Shown piece after piece: positions 10,639 to 19,002 of a stretch of 36,647 nucleotides of DNA. The position numbers and the translations under genes were made by a program. The notes beneath the pieces were generated by a model, which ran no database searches, was not told where the DNA came from, and saw only the letters and a program-made list of their open reading frames with translations. Source of the DNA: a bacterium (GTDB lineage Bacteria > Patescibacteriota > Minisyncoccia > Phycocordibacterales > UBA918); contig PAMC01000008.1 in the NCBI GenBank assembly GCA_002710785.1, positions 6,511 to 43,157 on the forward strand, written 5' to 3'. Each line of letters opens with the position of its first letter. The first letter of the stretch is position 1.

Positions 10639-11487
10639 ATGAAGAAACTTAAACCAACTAGTCCCGGTCGTCGTAACATGACCGTGATCGAGTACAAGAA
10701 AAAACTTAGCTCGACGCAGAGTCGTCCACACAAAGCGCTCACCAAAGGCAAGCGCTCAACCGGTGGACGCAACAGCCAGGGCCGCATCACCACGTGGTAC
10801 CGCGGCGCAGGCAACAAGCGTAAGTATCGTGACATCGACTTCACGTACAACAAAAAGGACATCGAAGCCAAGATTGAGTCAATCGAGTACGATCCGTACC
10901 GCTCTGGCTTCATCGCGCTCGTCCTCTACAAAGACGGCGAACGTCGCTACGTGCTCGTCCCACAGGACATGCAAGTGGGCGACACCTTCGTAGTCTCAGA
11001 GAAGGCAAAGCCGCTCACCGGCAACCGCCTGCCGCTCGGCGCAATGCCAATTGGTACCTTCGTGTACAACATTGAATTGAAGCCGGGCGCCGGCGCTCGC
11101 ATCGCGCGCTCTGCTGGTAACTACGCCGAAGTCGTCGCGCACGACGCTGGCTACACCCAGCTGAAGATGCCGTCTACTGAGGTGCGTCGCATCATTTCTA
11201 CCGCCTGGGCATCAGTCGGCGAGGTCTCAAACGAAGAGCACCGTCTGGTAAACATCGGTAAAGCTGGTCGCGCCCGCCACATGGGCTTACGACCAAAGAC
11301 TCGCGGTAGCGCGCGTAACGCTGTCGACCACCCGTACGGTGGTGGTGAAGGCCGCTCACCGCGTGGCCACAAGCGCTCTCGCACCAAGCAGGGCCGACCC
11401 ACTGGTAAACGACAGAAGACCCGCAGCCCGAAGAAATACTCAAATAAATTCATTGTGAGTCGTCGTCGGGTAGGAAAACGACGTTAA
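10639..11487 (+). CDS. rplB: 50S ribosomal protein L2
   Basis: TKGKRSTGGRNSQGRITTWYRGAGNKRKYR; RNAVDHPYGGGEGRSPRG. Confidence 0.97.
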   Translation: MKKLKPTSPGRRNMTVIEYKKKLSSTQSRPHKALTKGKRSTGGRNSQGRITTWYRGAGNKRKYRDIDFTYNKKDIEAKIESIEYDPYRSGFIALVLYKDGERRYVLVPQDMQVGDTFVVSEKAKPLTGNRLPLGAMPIGTFVYNIELKPGAGARIARSAGNYAEVVAHDAGYTQLKMPSTEVRRIISTAWASVGEVSNEEHRLVNIGKAGRARHMGLRPKTRGSARNAVDHPYGGGEGRSPRGHKRSRTKQGRPTGKRQKTRSPKKYSNKFIVSRRRVGKRR

Positions 11488-11605
11488 GAAGTCAAGAACG
11501 TACAGCAAAGCGTTCGCAGCTCAGCCTTAACGAAGTTAGAGTTAGGACAGCACCAAGTTCATTGTTTCGCGTTGCCGCGTTGGTCAATGTCGTGAATCAA
11601 TCTAC

Positions 11606-11650
11606 TAATAACAAAAGCCGCTCGCTTCGCGAGCGGCTTTTGTTATTAAC
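11606..11650 (+). terminator. Bidirectional rho-independent terminator
   Basis: AATAACAAAAGCCGCTCGCttcGCGAGCGGCTTTTGTTATT. Confidence 0.88.
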
Positions 11651-11749
11651 AGGTGGTCGTTATATGCATACGAAGTACGGTACACTAAGGAGCAAGTAAG
11701 CAGTTCGTCCCGTTGGATGAACTGTTTTTATAAAAATAATCAATACATT

Positions 11750-12019
11750 ATGGGATTTTTTGCAAAACTATTCGGCGGTGCTAAAGACACTGCTGCGAAC
11801 GTAGCTGACGGTGCAACCGATATGGCGGCTGGAGCTGCTGATATGGCCAGTGATGCAGCGGGTGCAGCCGTTGATACGGCTGGTACCGCTGCCGAAGCAG
11901 TAGGTGACGCCGCCACTGGTGCGGTAGATATGGTAAGTGACGCTGCTGGCGCAGTAGCTGATGAGGTGACCGAGCGTTTCGGTGGTGAAGCTGAAGCCAC
12001 TGACGAAACTAAACAATAA
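11750..12019 (+). CDS. Ala-rich repetitive protein (LEA-like low complexity)
   Basis: MGFFAKLFGGAKDTAANVADGATDMAAGAADMASDAAGAAVDTAG... repeats. Confidence 0.6.
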   Translation: MGFFAKLFGGAKDTAANVADGATDMAAGAADMASDAAGAAVDTAGTAAEAVGDAATGAVDMVSDAAGAVADEVTERFGGEAEATDETKQ

Positions 12020-12023
12020 GATC

Positions 12024-12350
12024 ATGTTTGAGGGTTTTTTTGGTCCAAAGTCAAAATCTGTTGAGGACGCTTTCACAGAGTTACAAGAGGGCGACGAGTC
12101 ACTGCGGGCTGATTTAGTGACAAAAGCGAAAGAGATTCAATACACCCAAGGAGATGGTCTACCAGACCATCAGCGTGCGTATCTTAAAGGGTTGTACCGT
12201 GAGTTCGATCAACTGTTAGATGCAGCTAAAATTACCCTTAAACCGGCACGCGCATTGCATAGTGAAGCTGATCCTACGCATGATGAAGCGCGCACCCAGT
12301 TAATTACTAAATTGCTGGCCGAACCAGAATCTGCTGAGGATACTATATAG
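12024..12350 (+). CDS. Hypothetical protein
   Basis: Internal ATG at 12024; MFEGFFGPKSKSVEDAFTELQEGDESLRADLVTKAKEIQYTQ... Confidence 0.5.
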   Translation: MFEGFFGPKSKSVEDAFTELQEGDESLRADLVTKAKEIQYTQGDGLPDHQRAYLKGLYREFDQLLDAAKITLKPARALHSEADPTHDEARTQLITKLLAEPESAEDTI

Positions 12351-12351
12351 T

Positions 12352-12414
12352 TAGACTCCCGGCTTTCGCTCGCGGTAGGAAAACACGAAGTCCCGTAGGG
12401 ACTTCGTGTTTTCT
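12352..12414 (-). pseudogene. 3'-terminal remnant of a paralog of the minus-strand gene 14641..14955, doubling as a terminator
   Basis: Minus-strand frame encodes NTKSLRDFVFSYRERKPGV-stop, identical to the C-terminus of the 14641..14955 product; upstream frame has a stop codon. Confidence 0.7.
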
Positions 12415-12549
12415 GGTTATACACAGGTCCAGTTCTCACTCCCTCCAAACCGTCCGTTTCTCGGTATTATTAAAGTAATGGGGGTAGGCATTTTGTGCCT
12501 GCCTTTTTCGTGTCCCCGCACACATTATTACGTTTTTAAACTCATTATC

Positions 12550-14640
12550 ATGATTACTTCAACCTTACGACGCACGAGCTACAGCCTGCTCATGGCAGCG
12601 CTGCTTTTGTAGTAACACTCGAAGCAGAAGATGGCGATCTTGAAGCACCAATGGAAGCGGCTGGAGAATATATTGCCACGAGCAAAGCCAAAAGAGGCTC
12701 TGCAACATACAGCGTAACTGTGCCGGAGGATGGCGTGTACACTGTACAGTTTAAAGTCTTCTCTGACACCAAGTCGCGCTCTCAGATTAAGTTTTCGGTC
12801 AACGATTCTAAACACGAAACGCTGCGTTTTTACGACAAGCATGAGCGCGAAGAGTCAGTCTGGAAAACCGGCAGTAAGGCTGAGTATGAAGTAGAGCTTG
12901 AAGCGGGTACACACACTTGAAATTGAGGGGCGTGACCGCGACTTGCAGATCGACGCACTCCGTATCATGAGCGAAGACGTCACTGCGTCAGACGACGGAG
13001 GCTCGACTCCTGAAGTTGAGGAATCGTCAGAGCCTGAGTCTGAAACCAGCTCTACACCTGACCCGGTTGCACCCGCTCGTCCAACCACGGGCGACAATTA
13101 CGAGGCACTGCTCAATAATGTTGTTGGCTTTGCTCAGGGAGTAACTGGCGGTAAGGGCGGTGAGCTCTGTCGCGTTACTCGACTTTCAGACAGTGGCGAC
13201 GGTTCGCTGCGCGACTGTGCTACTAAAGGCAACACCTGGGTTGTGTTTGATGTGTCTGGAGAAATAGCGTTGCGTAGTCCGCTGCGTATTGCCAACGACA
13301 CAACTATCGATGGACGTGGCGCAGACATTACCATCACCAACCGTGGCCTTAGCACCGCTGGCCGTGAGAACATTGTCATTCACAATCTAAAAATCGACGA
13401 CATTAATGGTGACGGTATTGCAGTGTACGACGCCAAAGATATTTGGATCGACCACGTGAGCGTGAGCGACACGAGTGACGGCGCCATCGACATAACTAAG
13501 CAATCACGTAACGTGACGGTCTCGTGGTCGCACCTCACGAACCAAAATAAGACGATGCTCATTAGCGCAAATAACAGCCACACGGAAGATGAGATTATTA
13601 CCGTCACGCTGCACCATAACTGGTACGAGGGTACTATGCGTCGCAATCCGCTCATCCGTTTTGGCTCACTGCATATGTACAACAACGTGTTGAGTAACTG
13701 GGGTACCAGTGGCGGCGGTGATGGTGTGAACTCTGTCTATGGTGCACGTGTTCTTCTCGAGAACAACGTGTTTGAAGCTGGCGCCAACACCATGGCGGTG
13801 CGAACTACCGTACCAAACTACATGGAGGTACCTGGTTACATTAAGGCTCGTGGCAACTTGGCGCGTAACGGTGCACGAGTCTTTAGCGCTGAGCCAGAGC
13901 GGGTATTCGAGGCTTCGGACCTCTACGAGTACCGTCTGGCTGCTGCCAACAATAGTTTGGCGAGCGCCGTTAAGACCTACGCCGGCTGGCAACCAGCTAG
14001 CTTCTTCAGCTCGGGCCAATTTGCAGCAGAAGCGGGTGCACGTAATGCCGATGGCAACCACAGTGGTGTCCCTGCACCAGTGGTGAGTGAGCCTGCGGCG
14101 ACTCCTGAATCAGTAGTCAGTGAGCCAACGACAGAGCACGAGACGGCACCTACTGTGGTGTCGCAACCCCGCTCAGCGGTGACGCGTGATGCGTTCGTTA
14201 TTGAGGCCGAGTCAGGCGTACTTACCGAACCGATGGAGCGACGCGACAACTACATTTTTACTAATAAAGATGGAGAGGGAACCGCTACGTACTCGTTTGA
14301 GGTCACAGAAGCTGGTGAGTACCGGTTTGAAGTGAAAGCCCGCGCTCGTCGCACAAATGCCGACTCACTCTACATCTCGGTAAACCAGGAACCAGAGACC
14401 ACATTGCATATTTATGAGCGTGACGAACAGGGTGGTTTCTACTGGAAAGAGAACGACCCGTACGTGGTAAGGCTTGCTGCAGGTACGCACACACTCACCC
14501 TGCGTGGTCGCGAAGACGACACCTTCATCGACGCTGTACGGATCATGCCACTGCAGCGTGAACTGGGTTCGATGACACGAGAACAAATGCTTGAGCTAGT
14601 TCGCGAGTTAATCCGACGTATAGAGCAGCAAAGAAATTAG
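12550..14640 (+). pseudogene. Secreted pectate-lyase-like (PL1-type) protein with flanking carbohydrate-binding-like modules; two compensating frameshifts
   Basis: Signal peptide frame MITSTLRRTSYSLLMAALLL-stop (12550-12612); middle frame VVTLEAEDGDLEAP...LEAGTHT-stop (to 12920); main frame from about 12913 (LEIEGRDRDLQIDALRIMSED...GFAQGVTGGKGGELCRVTRLSDSGDGSLRDC...WIDHVSVS...). N- and C-terminal modules are homologous (AGTHTL..GR...IDALRI / AGTHTLTLRGREDDTFIDAVRI). Confidence 0.7.
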
Positions 14641-14955
14641 CTACACCCCGGGTTTACGCTCGCGGTAGGAAAACACGAAGTCCCGCAAGGACTTCGTGTT
14701 TTTCAGTGTCTCGTACACAGCGGTCGGCTCTTTGGTGTGCACGGCGACTTTTTGCACGCTTTGGCCGGTAATAATAAGCTCAAGGCCGGCAGTTGTCTCC
14801 ACAGCAGTCACAAACCGCTTGCCGCCCCGACGGCTACCAGTTTTAATCTCACCTGGCGCAATCATCTTTAGGTTTGGTAGCTTAGTCAATTCTCGTACTA
14901 CCAAGGTCGCAGTTTCGGTAAGGGAAGTATGTTCGCGACCGCGTGGTTTGGGCAT
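14641..14955 (-). CDS. Small conserved protein of unknown function
   Basis: MPKPRGREHTSLTETATLVVRELTKLPNLKMIAPGEIKTGSRRGGKRFVTAVETTAGLELIITG...; 104 aa. Confidence 0.6.
   Translation of the reverse strand: MPKPRGREHTSLTETATLVVRELTKLPNLKMIAPGEIKTGSRRGGKRFVTAVETTAGLELIITGQSVQKVAVHTKEPTAVYETLKNTKSLRDFVFSYRERKPGV
14662..14702 (+). terminator. Hairpin inside the 3' end of the 14641..14955 CDS, likely terminator for the upstream + gene
   Basis: AACACGAAGTCCcgcaaGGACTTCGTGTTTTT. Confidence 0.7.
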
Positions 14956-14977
14956 GCTGCCAGCTTAGCACAGTGTA

Positions 14978-15006
14978 TTGACTTACGGGGGTATTTTGCG
15001 TACTAT
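14978..15006 (+). promoter_or_regulatory. Sigma70-type promoter for the rpsS operon
   Basis: TTGACT-17 nt-TACTAT, about 250 nt leader before rpsS. Confidence 0.65.
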
Positions 15007-15144
15007 AGCGGCGTTCCAAACCTCAACTACATTGCGCCTGGCAGCACAAGGTAGTTACAGAACCACATCTCACAGAGCCGTTAACTCGGGTGAGGTACTC
15101 AGAAATTGCCCCGGCAATTTCATTACTAAAATAAGGAAATTTCT

Positions 15145-15252
15145 CAAAAATCGATGGGTGGCGCGAAAGGCCAGAAATCGGGAGGGAGACGTAGTCTTGC
15201 GCTACGGTGACTGACAGATTTCGCCGCTCGACAAAGCCAAGCGCGATTTTTG
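15145..15252 (-). repeat. Structured intergenic element, copy H (minus orientation)
   Basis: Outer stem CAAAAATCG/CGATTTTTG (15145-15153/15244-15252); inner GAAATC/GATTTC (15174-15179/15217-15222); hairpin CGTAG/CTACG. On the minus strand it carries the family spacer TTGGCTTTGTCG...TTTCGCGCCACC. Confidence 0.7.
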
Positions 15253-15262
15253 TAAATTTACT

Positions 15263-15592
15263 ATGGCACGATCCCTATATAAAGGTCCCTACGTCGATCC
15301 GAAACTCCTCAAGAAAATCGATGGCAAAAAGCCAGCCGAAGCAGGAGTTATTAAGACGTGGGCACGCGATTCACTGATTTCACCAGAAATGGTGGGCTTT
15401 ACCTTTGGTGTTCACAACGGTAAAGATCACATCGAGGTCACTCCCACTGAGGAGATGGTCGGCCACCGACTCGGCGAATTTTCTCCAACCAAGAAGTTCT
15501 ACCGACACGGCGGTAAGATGCAGAAGGAGCTTGATCAGAAGAAGAAAGAAGCTGAAATTGCAGCTGCAAAGGCTGCTAAGGCTTCTGCGTAA
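15263..15592 (+). CDS. rpsS: 30S ribosomal protein S19
   Basis: [19 protein letters not shown]...[14 protein letters not shown]. Confidence 0.96.
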   Translation: MARSLYKGPYVDPKLLKKIDGKKPAEAGVIKTWARDSLISPEMVGFTFGVHNGKDHIEVTPTEEMVGHRLGEFSPTKKFYRHGGKMQKELDQKKKEAEIAAAKAAKASA

Positions 15593-15603
15593 TCGATTGA
15601 CGT

Positions 15604-15654
15604 ATGAACCCCGTTAGAGGTCAACAGCGATCTATAGCGAAGTTCATTAGTTAG
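15604..15654 (+). CDS. Candidate leader peptide upstream of rplV (MNPVRGQQRSIAKFIS)
   Basis: Short ORF beginning cgtATG like the neighbouring ribosomal genes, ending TAG; overlaps the left arm of a 14-bp inverted repeat. Confidence 0.4.
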   Translation: MNPVRGQQRSIAKFIS

Positions 15655-15700
15655 ACAAGAAACGTATGAAAAACAAGAATACACGAACCTCTAACGGGGT
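15608..15700 (+). promoter_or_regulatory. 14-bp perfect inverted repeat enclosing the rplV start codon
   Basis: ACCCCGTTAGAGGT (15608-15621) / ACCTCTAACGGGGT (15687-15700). Confidence 0.7.
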
Positions 15701-16016
15701 GAAAGCAACACTCAAGAACTACCGTCAGTCACCGCGCAAGGTTCGCCTCATCGCTGACCTCGTACGCGGCAAACGCGCGTCTGACGCCCTCACCACTTTG
15801 CAATTTGTCGATAAGCGCGCCGCTGGCCCCTTTGCGAAAGTCATTCGCTCAGCGATGGCGAACGCAGCCCAAACCGGCAAAGATGCAGACACTCTGAAGA
15901 TTACTAAGGTTACGGTTGATAAAGCACCAACGTACAAGCGGTTTATGCCGCGGGCACGTGGTTCGGCATCCCGTATTAACAAGCGCAACAGTCACATCAC
16001 TGTTGAGCTCGGATAA
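15666..16016 (+). CDS. rplV: 50S ribosomal protein L22
   Basis: NYRQSPRKVRLIADLVRGKRASDALTTL...PRARGSASRINKRNSHITVEL. Confidence 0.95.
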   Translation: MKNKNTRTSNGVKATLKNYRQSPRKVRLIADLVRGKRASDALTTLQFVDKRAAGPFAKVIRSAMANAAQTGKDADTLKITKVTVDKAPTYKRFMPRARGSASRINKRNSHITVELG

Positions 16017-16027
16017 ATCAATACCGT

Positions 16028-16738
16028 ATGACACACGTAGCTCACCCCTACATTCAGCGCATCGGTATTAACCGCGACTGGCGTAGCCGTTGGTTTACCA
16101 ACGACCCGCAAAAGTTTCGGGAGTACCTTCGCACTGACGCTGCAATTCGTAAGCTTCTCAACCAGAAGCTCACAGGCATGTCAGTTGATGCAATTGAAAT
16201 TGAACGAGACGAAAAGCAACTTCGCATTATCGTCAAAACTGCACGACCAGGCCTTGTGATCGGTCGTAGCGGAGAAGGGGCTACGCAGCTCAAGAAAGAC
16301 ATCGACATGCTGCTGCGCACCCTCAAGCTCTCTGAGAAACCAGAGATTAAGCTCGACATTGAAGAAATTCGCAACCCAGAAACGAGCGCCGCTGTGGTTG
16401 GCCAGATGGTTATGGAAGGCCTCGAAAAGCGCATGCCGTTTCGTCGGGTCCTCAAGCAGACCGTCGAGAAGGTAATGGCTAACCGCGATGTTGAAGGAGT
16501 TCGTATCATCGTTTCTGGTCGCCTTGGTGGCGCCGATATGGCCCGCCGCGAAGAGCTTAAGAAAGGTCGAATCCCACTACAAACCCTCCGTGCTGATATC
16601 GATTTTGCGCGCGTCCGGGCCAACCTCCCGTACGGTGTGATCGGTATTAAAGTCTGGATTTACCGCGGTGACGTATTCGCCGATCGTAATGCTGGTAAGC
16701 AAGACGACAGCGCGCCTCGTCGCGCACGCCGTGCCTAA
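16028..16738 (+). CDS. rpsC: 30S ribosomal protein S3
   Basis: KH domain VIGRSGEG; VSGRLGGADMARREELKKGRIPLQTLRADIDF; GVIGIKVWIYRGDV. Confidence 0.96.
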   Translation: MTHVAHPYIQRIGINRDWRSRWFTNDPQKFREYLRTDAAIRKLLNQKLTGMSVDAIEIERDEKQLRIIVKTARPGLVIGRSGEGATQLKKDIDMLLRTLKLSEKPEIKLDIEEIRNPETSAAVVGQMVMEGLEKRMPFRRVLKQTVEKVMANRDVEGVRIIVSGRLGGADMARREELKKGRIPLQTLRADIDFARVRANLPYGVIGIKVWIYRGDVFADRNAGKQDDSAPRRARRA

Positions 16739-16748
16739 GTAATTGCGT

Positions 16749-17183
16749 ATGTTATTCCCAAAGAAAGTTAAGCACCGCAAGTGGCAGATTGGTCGCAAGA
16801 GCCCGGAGAGGCTCGCGCGCCCCGAAACCCGCGGCATTACCGTGGCGTTTGGTAGCTACGGCCTGAAGGCAGTGACTCCAGCCCGCGTACGCTCAAACCA
16901 AATTGAGGCGGCCCGTCGCGTGATCTCACGTACCCTCGGCAAGACCGGTAAGACGTGGATCCGCATCTTTCCCGATAAACCAATTACCAAAAAGCCAGCT
17001 GAGGTTGGTATGGGTAAGGGTAAGGGAGACCCAGACCACTTTGTGTTTGAGGTGGCACCAGGCCGCGTTCTCTTTGAGATCGACGGTGTACCAGAGGAGG
17101 TAGCGCGCGAAGCGCTCCGCAAGGCAGCAGCCAAGCTGCCACTAAAAGGTCGATTTGTTACCCGTGAGGAAACTCGAGCCTAG
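16749..17183 (+). CDS. rplP: 50S ribosomal protein L16
   Basis: MLFPKKVKHRKWQIG...RIFPDKPITKKPAEVGMGKGKGDPDHFVFEVAPGRVLFEIDG. Confidence 0.96.
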   Translation: MLFPKKVKHRKWQIGRKSPERLARPETRGITVAFGSYGLKAVTPARVRSNQIEAARRVISRTLGKTGKTWIRIFPDKPITKKPAEVGMGKGKGDPDHFVFEVAPGRVLFEIDGVPEEVAREALRKAAAKLPLKGRFVTREETRA

Positions 17184-17189
17184 TTGCGT

Positions 17190-17384
17190 ATGAAAACAAT
17201 GCAAGAAATCGAAAAGATGTCAGACAAAGACCTCGCCAAGTTCGTCGAAGACGAGCGCGCAGTAATGCAGCAACATCGTTTTGGCACCGGCGGTCGCAAC
17301 GTGATGGCTGCCCGCGCGGCGAAGAAAAACGTCGCTCGCGCCCTCACCGTGTTAACCGCTCGCAGTAATGCGGCAACTAAGTAA
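17190..17384 (+). CDS. rpmC: 50S ribosomal protein L29
   Basis: Short helical protein in the canonical L16-L29-S17 position; cgtATG at 17190. Confidence 0.85.
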   Translation: MKTMQEIEKMSDKDLAKFVEDERAVMQQHRFGTGGRNVMAARAAKKNVARALTVLTARSNAATK

Positions 17385-17389
17385 TTGGT

Positions 17390-17638
17390 ATGAGTGAAAC
17401 AACAACCAAGACTGGCGGTCGCGTGCTTCGCGGCACCGTGGTGGCCAGCAAAATGAAAGACACCATCACCGTGGCGGTTGAACGCTACGTCAAGCACAAC
17501 AAGTACAAGAAGTACCAGCGTCGTACCAAGAAGTATCTCGTACACGATGCGGGTAACAGCGCTGCAGTAGGCAGCAAGGTCGAAATTAAAGAAACAGCAC
17601 CGATGAGTAAGCGCAAGCGCTTCACCCTCGTTAAGTAA
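17390..17638 (+). CDS. rpsQ: 30S ribosomal protein S17
   Basis: LRGTVVASKMKDTITVAVERYVKHNKYKKYQRRTKKYLVHD. Confidence 0.95.
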   Translation: MSETTTKTGGRVLRGTVVASKMKDTITVAVERYVKHNKYKKYQRRTKKYLVHDAGNSAAVGSKVEIKETAPMSKRKRFTLVK

Positions 17639-17645
17639 TTCGCGT

Positions 17646-18017
17646 ATGATTCAACCACAATCAATCGTTAAGATTACCGACAACTCTGGCGGTAAAATTG
17701 GTCGCGTGTTTAAGGTGCTTGGTGGCTCTAAGAAGCGCTACGCTGAGCTCGGCGAAATGGTCGTGCTCTCAGTACAGACTGCCGAGCCGCGTAAGCCAGT
17801 AAAGAAAAAGGACGTCGTGTACGGTATCGTGGTGCGCCAGCGCAAGCCATACCGTCGTAAAGACGGTTCGTACGTCAGTTTCGACGACAACGCGGTTGTG
17901 CTCGTCGACAAAGAGAAGGGAGAGCCGCGCGCTAACCGCGTGTTTGGCCCGATTCCGCGCGAAATGTCGGAGAAGGGCTACCAGCGCATCGCGTCGCTCG
18001 CACCCGAAGTTGTTTAG
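17646..18017 (+). CDS. rplN: 50S ribosomal protein L14
   Basis: MIQPQSIVKITDNSGGKIGRVFKVLGG...RVFGPIPREM. Confidence 0.96.
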   Translation: MIQPQSIVKITDNSGGKIGRVFKVLGGSKKRYAELGEMVVLSVQTAEPRKPVKKKDVVYGIVVRQRKPYRRKDGSYVSFDDNAVVLVDKEKGEPRANRVFGPIPREMSEKGYQRIASLAPEVV

Positions 18018-18034
18018 TCGCTAATCCACCAACT

Positions 18035-18334
18035 ATGAAAATCAAAAAAGGAGATTCAGTGATGGTTATCGCCGGTAAGGACAAAGGCAAGACAGGCACC
18101 GTCAGTCGCGCCCTCCCCAAGACCGAGCAGGTAGTTATCGAAGGGGTGAATGTGGCGACCAAGCACCAAAAAAATCGCCGCGTGCGCTCACAAGGGCAGA
18201 TTATCGAAATTGAGCGCCCGATCCACGTCTCAAACGTTGCGCTCGCAGTTGACGGTAAGCCATCTCGTGTTGGCTACCAGGTGAGTGAGGGCACAAAAGA
18301 GCGTATTGCTAAGAAAACCGGCAAGACCGTGTAA
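18035..18334 (+). CDS. rplX: 50S ribosomal protein L24
   Basis: KOW motif KKGDSVMVIAGKDKGKTGTV. Confidence 0.95.
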   Translation: MKIKKGDSVMVIAGKDKGKTGTVSRALPKTEQVVIEGVNVATKHQKNRRVRSQGQIIEIERPIHVSNVALAVDGKPSRVGYQVSEGTKERIAKKTGKTV

Positions 18335-18344
18335 GTAATCGAGT

Positions 18345-18896
18345 ATGGAAAACACCAAAACCAAACTAACGACTGCCTTTGCGGCACTCAAGGGTACGCT
18401 CGGCTACGGTAACGTCATGCAGACGCCACGGATTGAGAAAATTGTGGTCTCAACCGGTACTGGCAAGATTGATGACAAGCAAAAAATTGCCATCATCGAA
18501 GATCGCCTCGCTCGCATTACTGGCCAAAAGGCCTCACCACGCCCAGCCAAGAAGTCGATTGCGTCGTTTAAGCTACGTGAGGGCGATATTATTGGCTACC
18601 AAGTGACGCTGCGCGGTGCACGCATGCAGCACTTCCTCGACAAGCTCATCCACGTTGCGCTCCCGCAGACCCGCGACTTCCGCGGTCTTAAGTTGAGCGC
18701 CATTGACGAAATGGGCAACTACACTATCGGGATCAAAGACAACACTATTTTCCCGGAGTGTGCCGATGAGGAGCTTAAAGATGTCTTCAGCCTCGCGATT
18801 ACCATCGTGACGACTGCCAAGAGCAAAGAAGAAGCTAAGGCGTTCTTAGAACACCTCAACCTTCCGCTCCAGAAAGAAGAAGCAGCGACTGAGTAA
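18345..18896 (+). CDS. rplE: 50S ribosomal protein L5
   Basis: NVMQTPRIEKIVVSTGTG...LRGARMQHFLDKLIHVALPQTRDFRGL. Confidence 0.95.
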   Translation: MENTKTKLTTAFAALKGTLGYGNVMQTPRIEKIVVSTGTGKIDDKQKIAIIEDRLARITGQKASPRPAKKSIASFKLREGDIIGYQVTLRGARMQHFLDKLIHVALPQTRDFRGLKLSAIDEMGNYTIGIKDNTIFPECADEELKDVFSLAITIVTTAKSKEEAKAFLEHLNLPLQKEEAATE

Positions 18897-18914
18897 GTCA
18901 CAGTACTCGCTACA

Positions 18915-18952
18915 CAAAACGGCCGGCAGCGTAGCTGCCGGCCGTTTTGTGT
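18915..18952 (+). terminator. Rho-independent terminator after rplE
   Basis: CACAAAACGGCCGGCAGcgtagCTGCCGGCCGTTTTGTG. Confidence 0.88.
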
Positions 18953-18957
18953 ACACA

Positions 18958-18996
18958 GAAAAAGAAAAAGGCCGCGCAAATTGCGCGACCCCAAAG
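18958..18996 (-). terminator. Rho-independent terminator for the minus-strand gene
   Basis: Minus strand GTCGCGCAAtTTGCGCGGC followed by CTTTTTCTTTTT. Confidence 0.75.
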
Positions 18997-19002
18997 AACT
19001 TG

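Noticed and set aside
11490-11600. Region after rplB as another family member
   Set aside because: Contains local hairpins (GAACG/CGTTC, CGCG-ttgc-CGCG) but no outer/inner stem layout or conserved spacer in either orientation.
12595-12925. Programmed ribosomal frameshifting in the pectate-lyase-like gene
   Set aside because: It would need two opposite events, and no classic slippery heptamer with a stimulatory structure was evident; slippage, decay or assembly error is simpler.
13666-14061. Antisense ORFs in the track (e.g. 13666..14061 -, 20359..20982 -, 3243..3776 -, 34375..35106 +)
   Set aside because: They lie opposite strongly supported genes, have low-complexity or codon-mirror compositions and no recognisable family; shadow ORFs.
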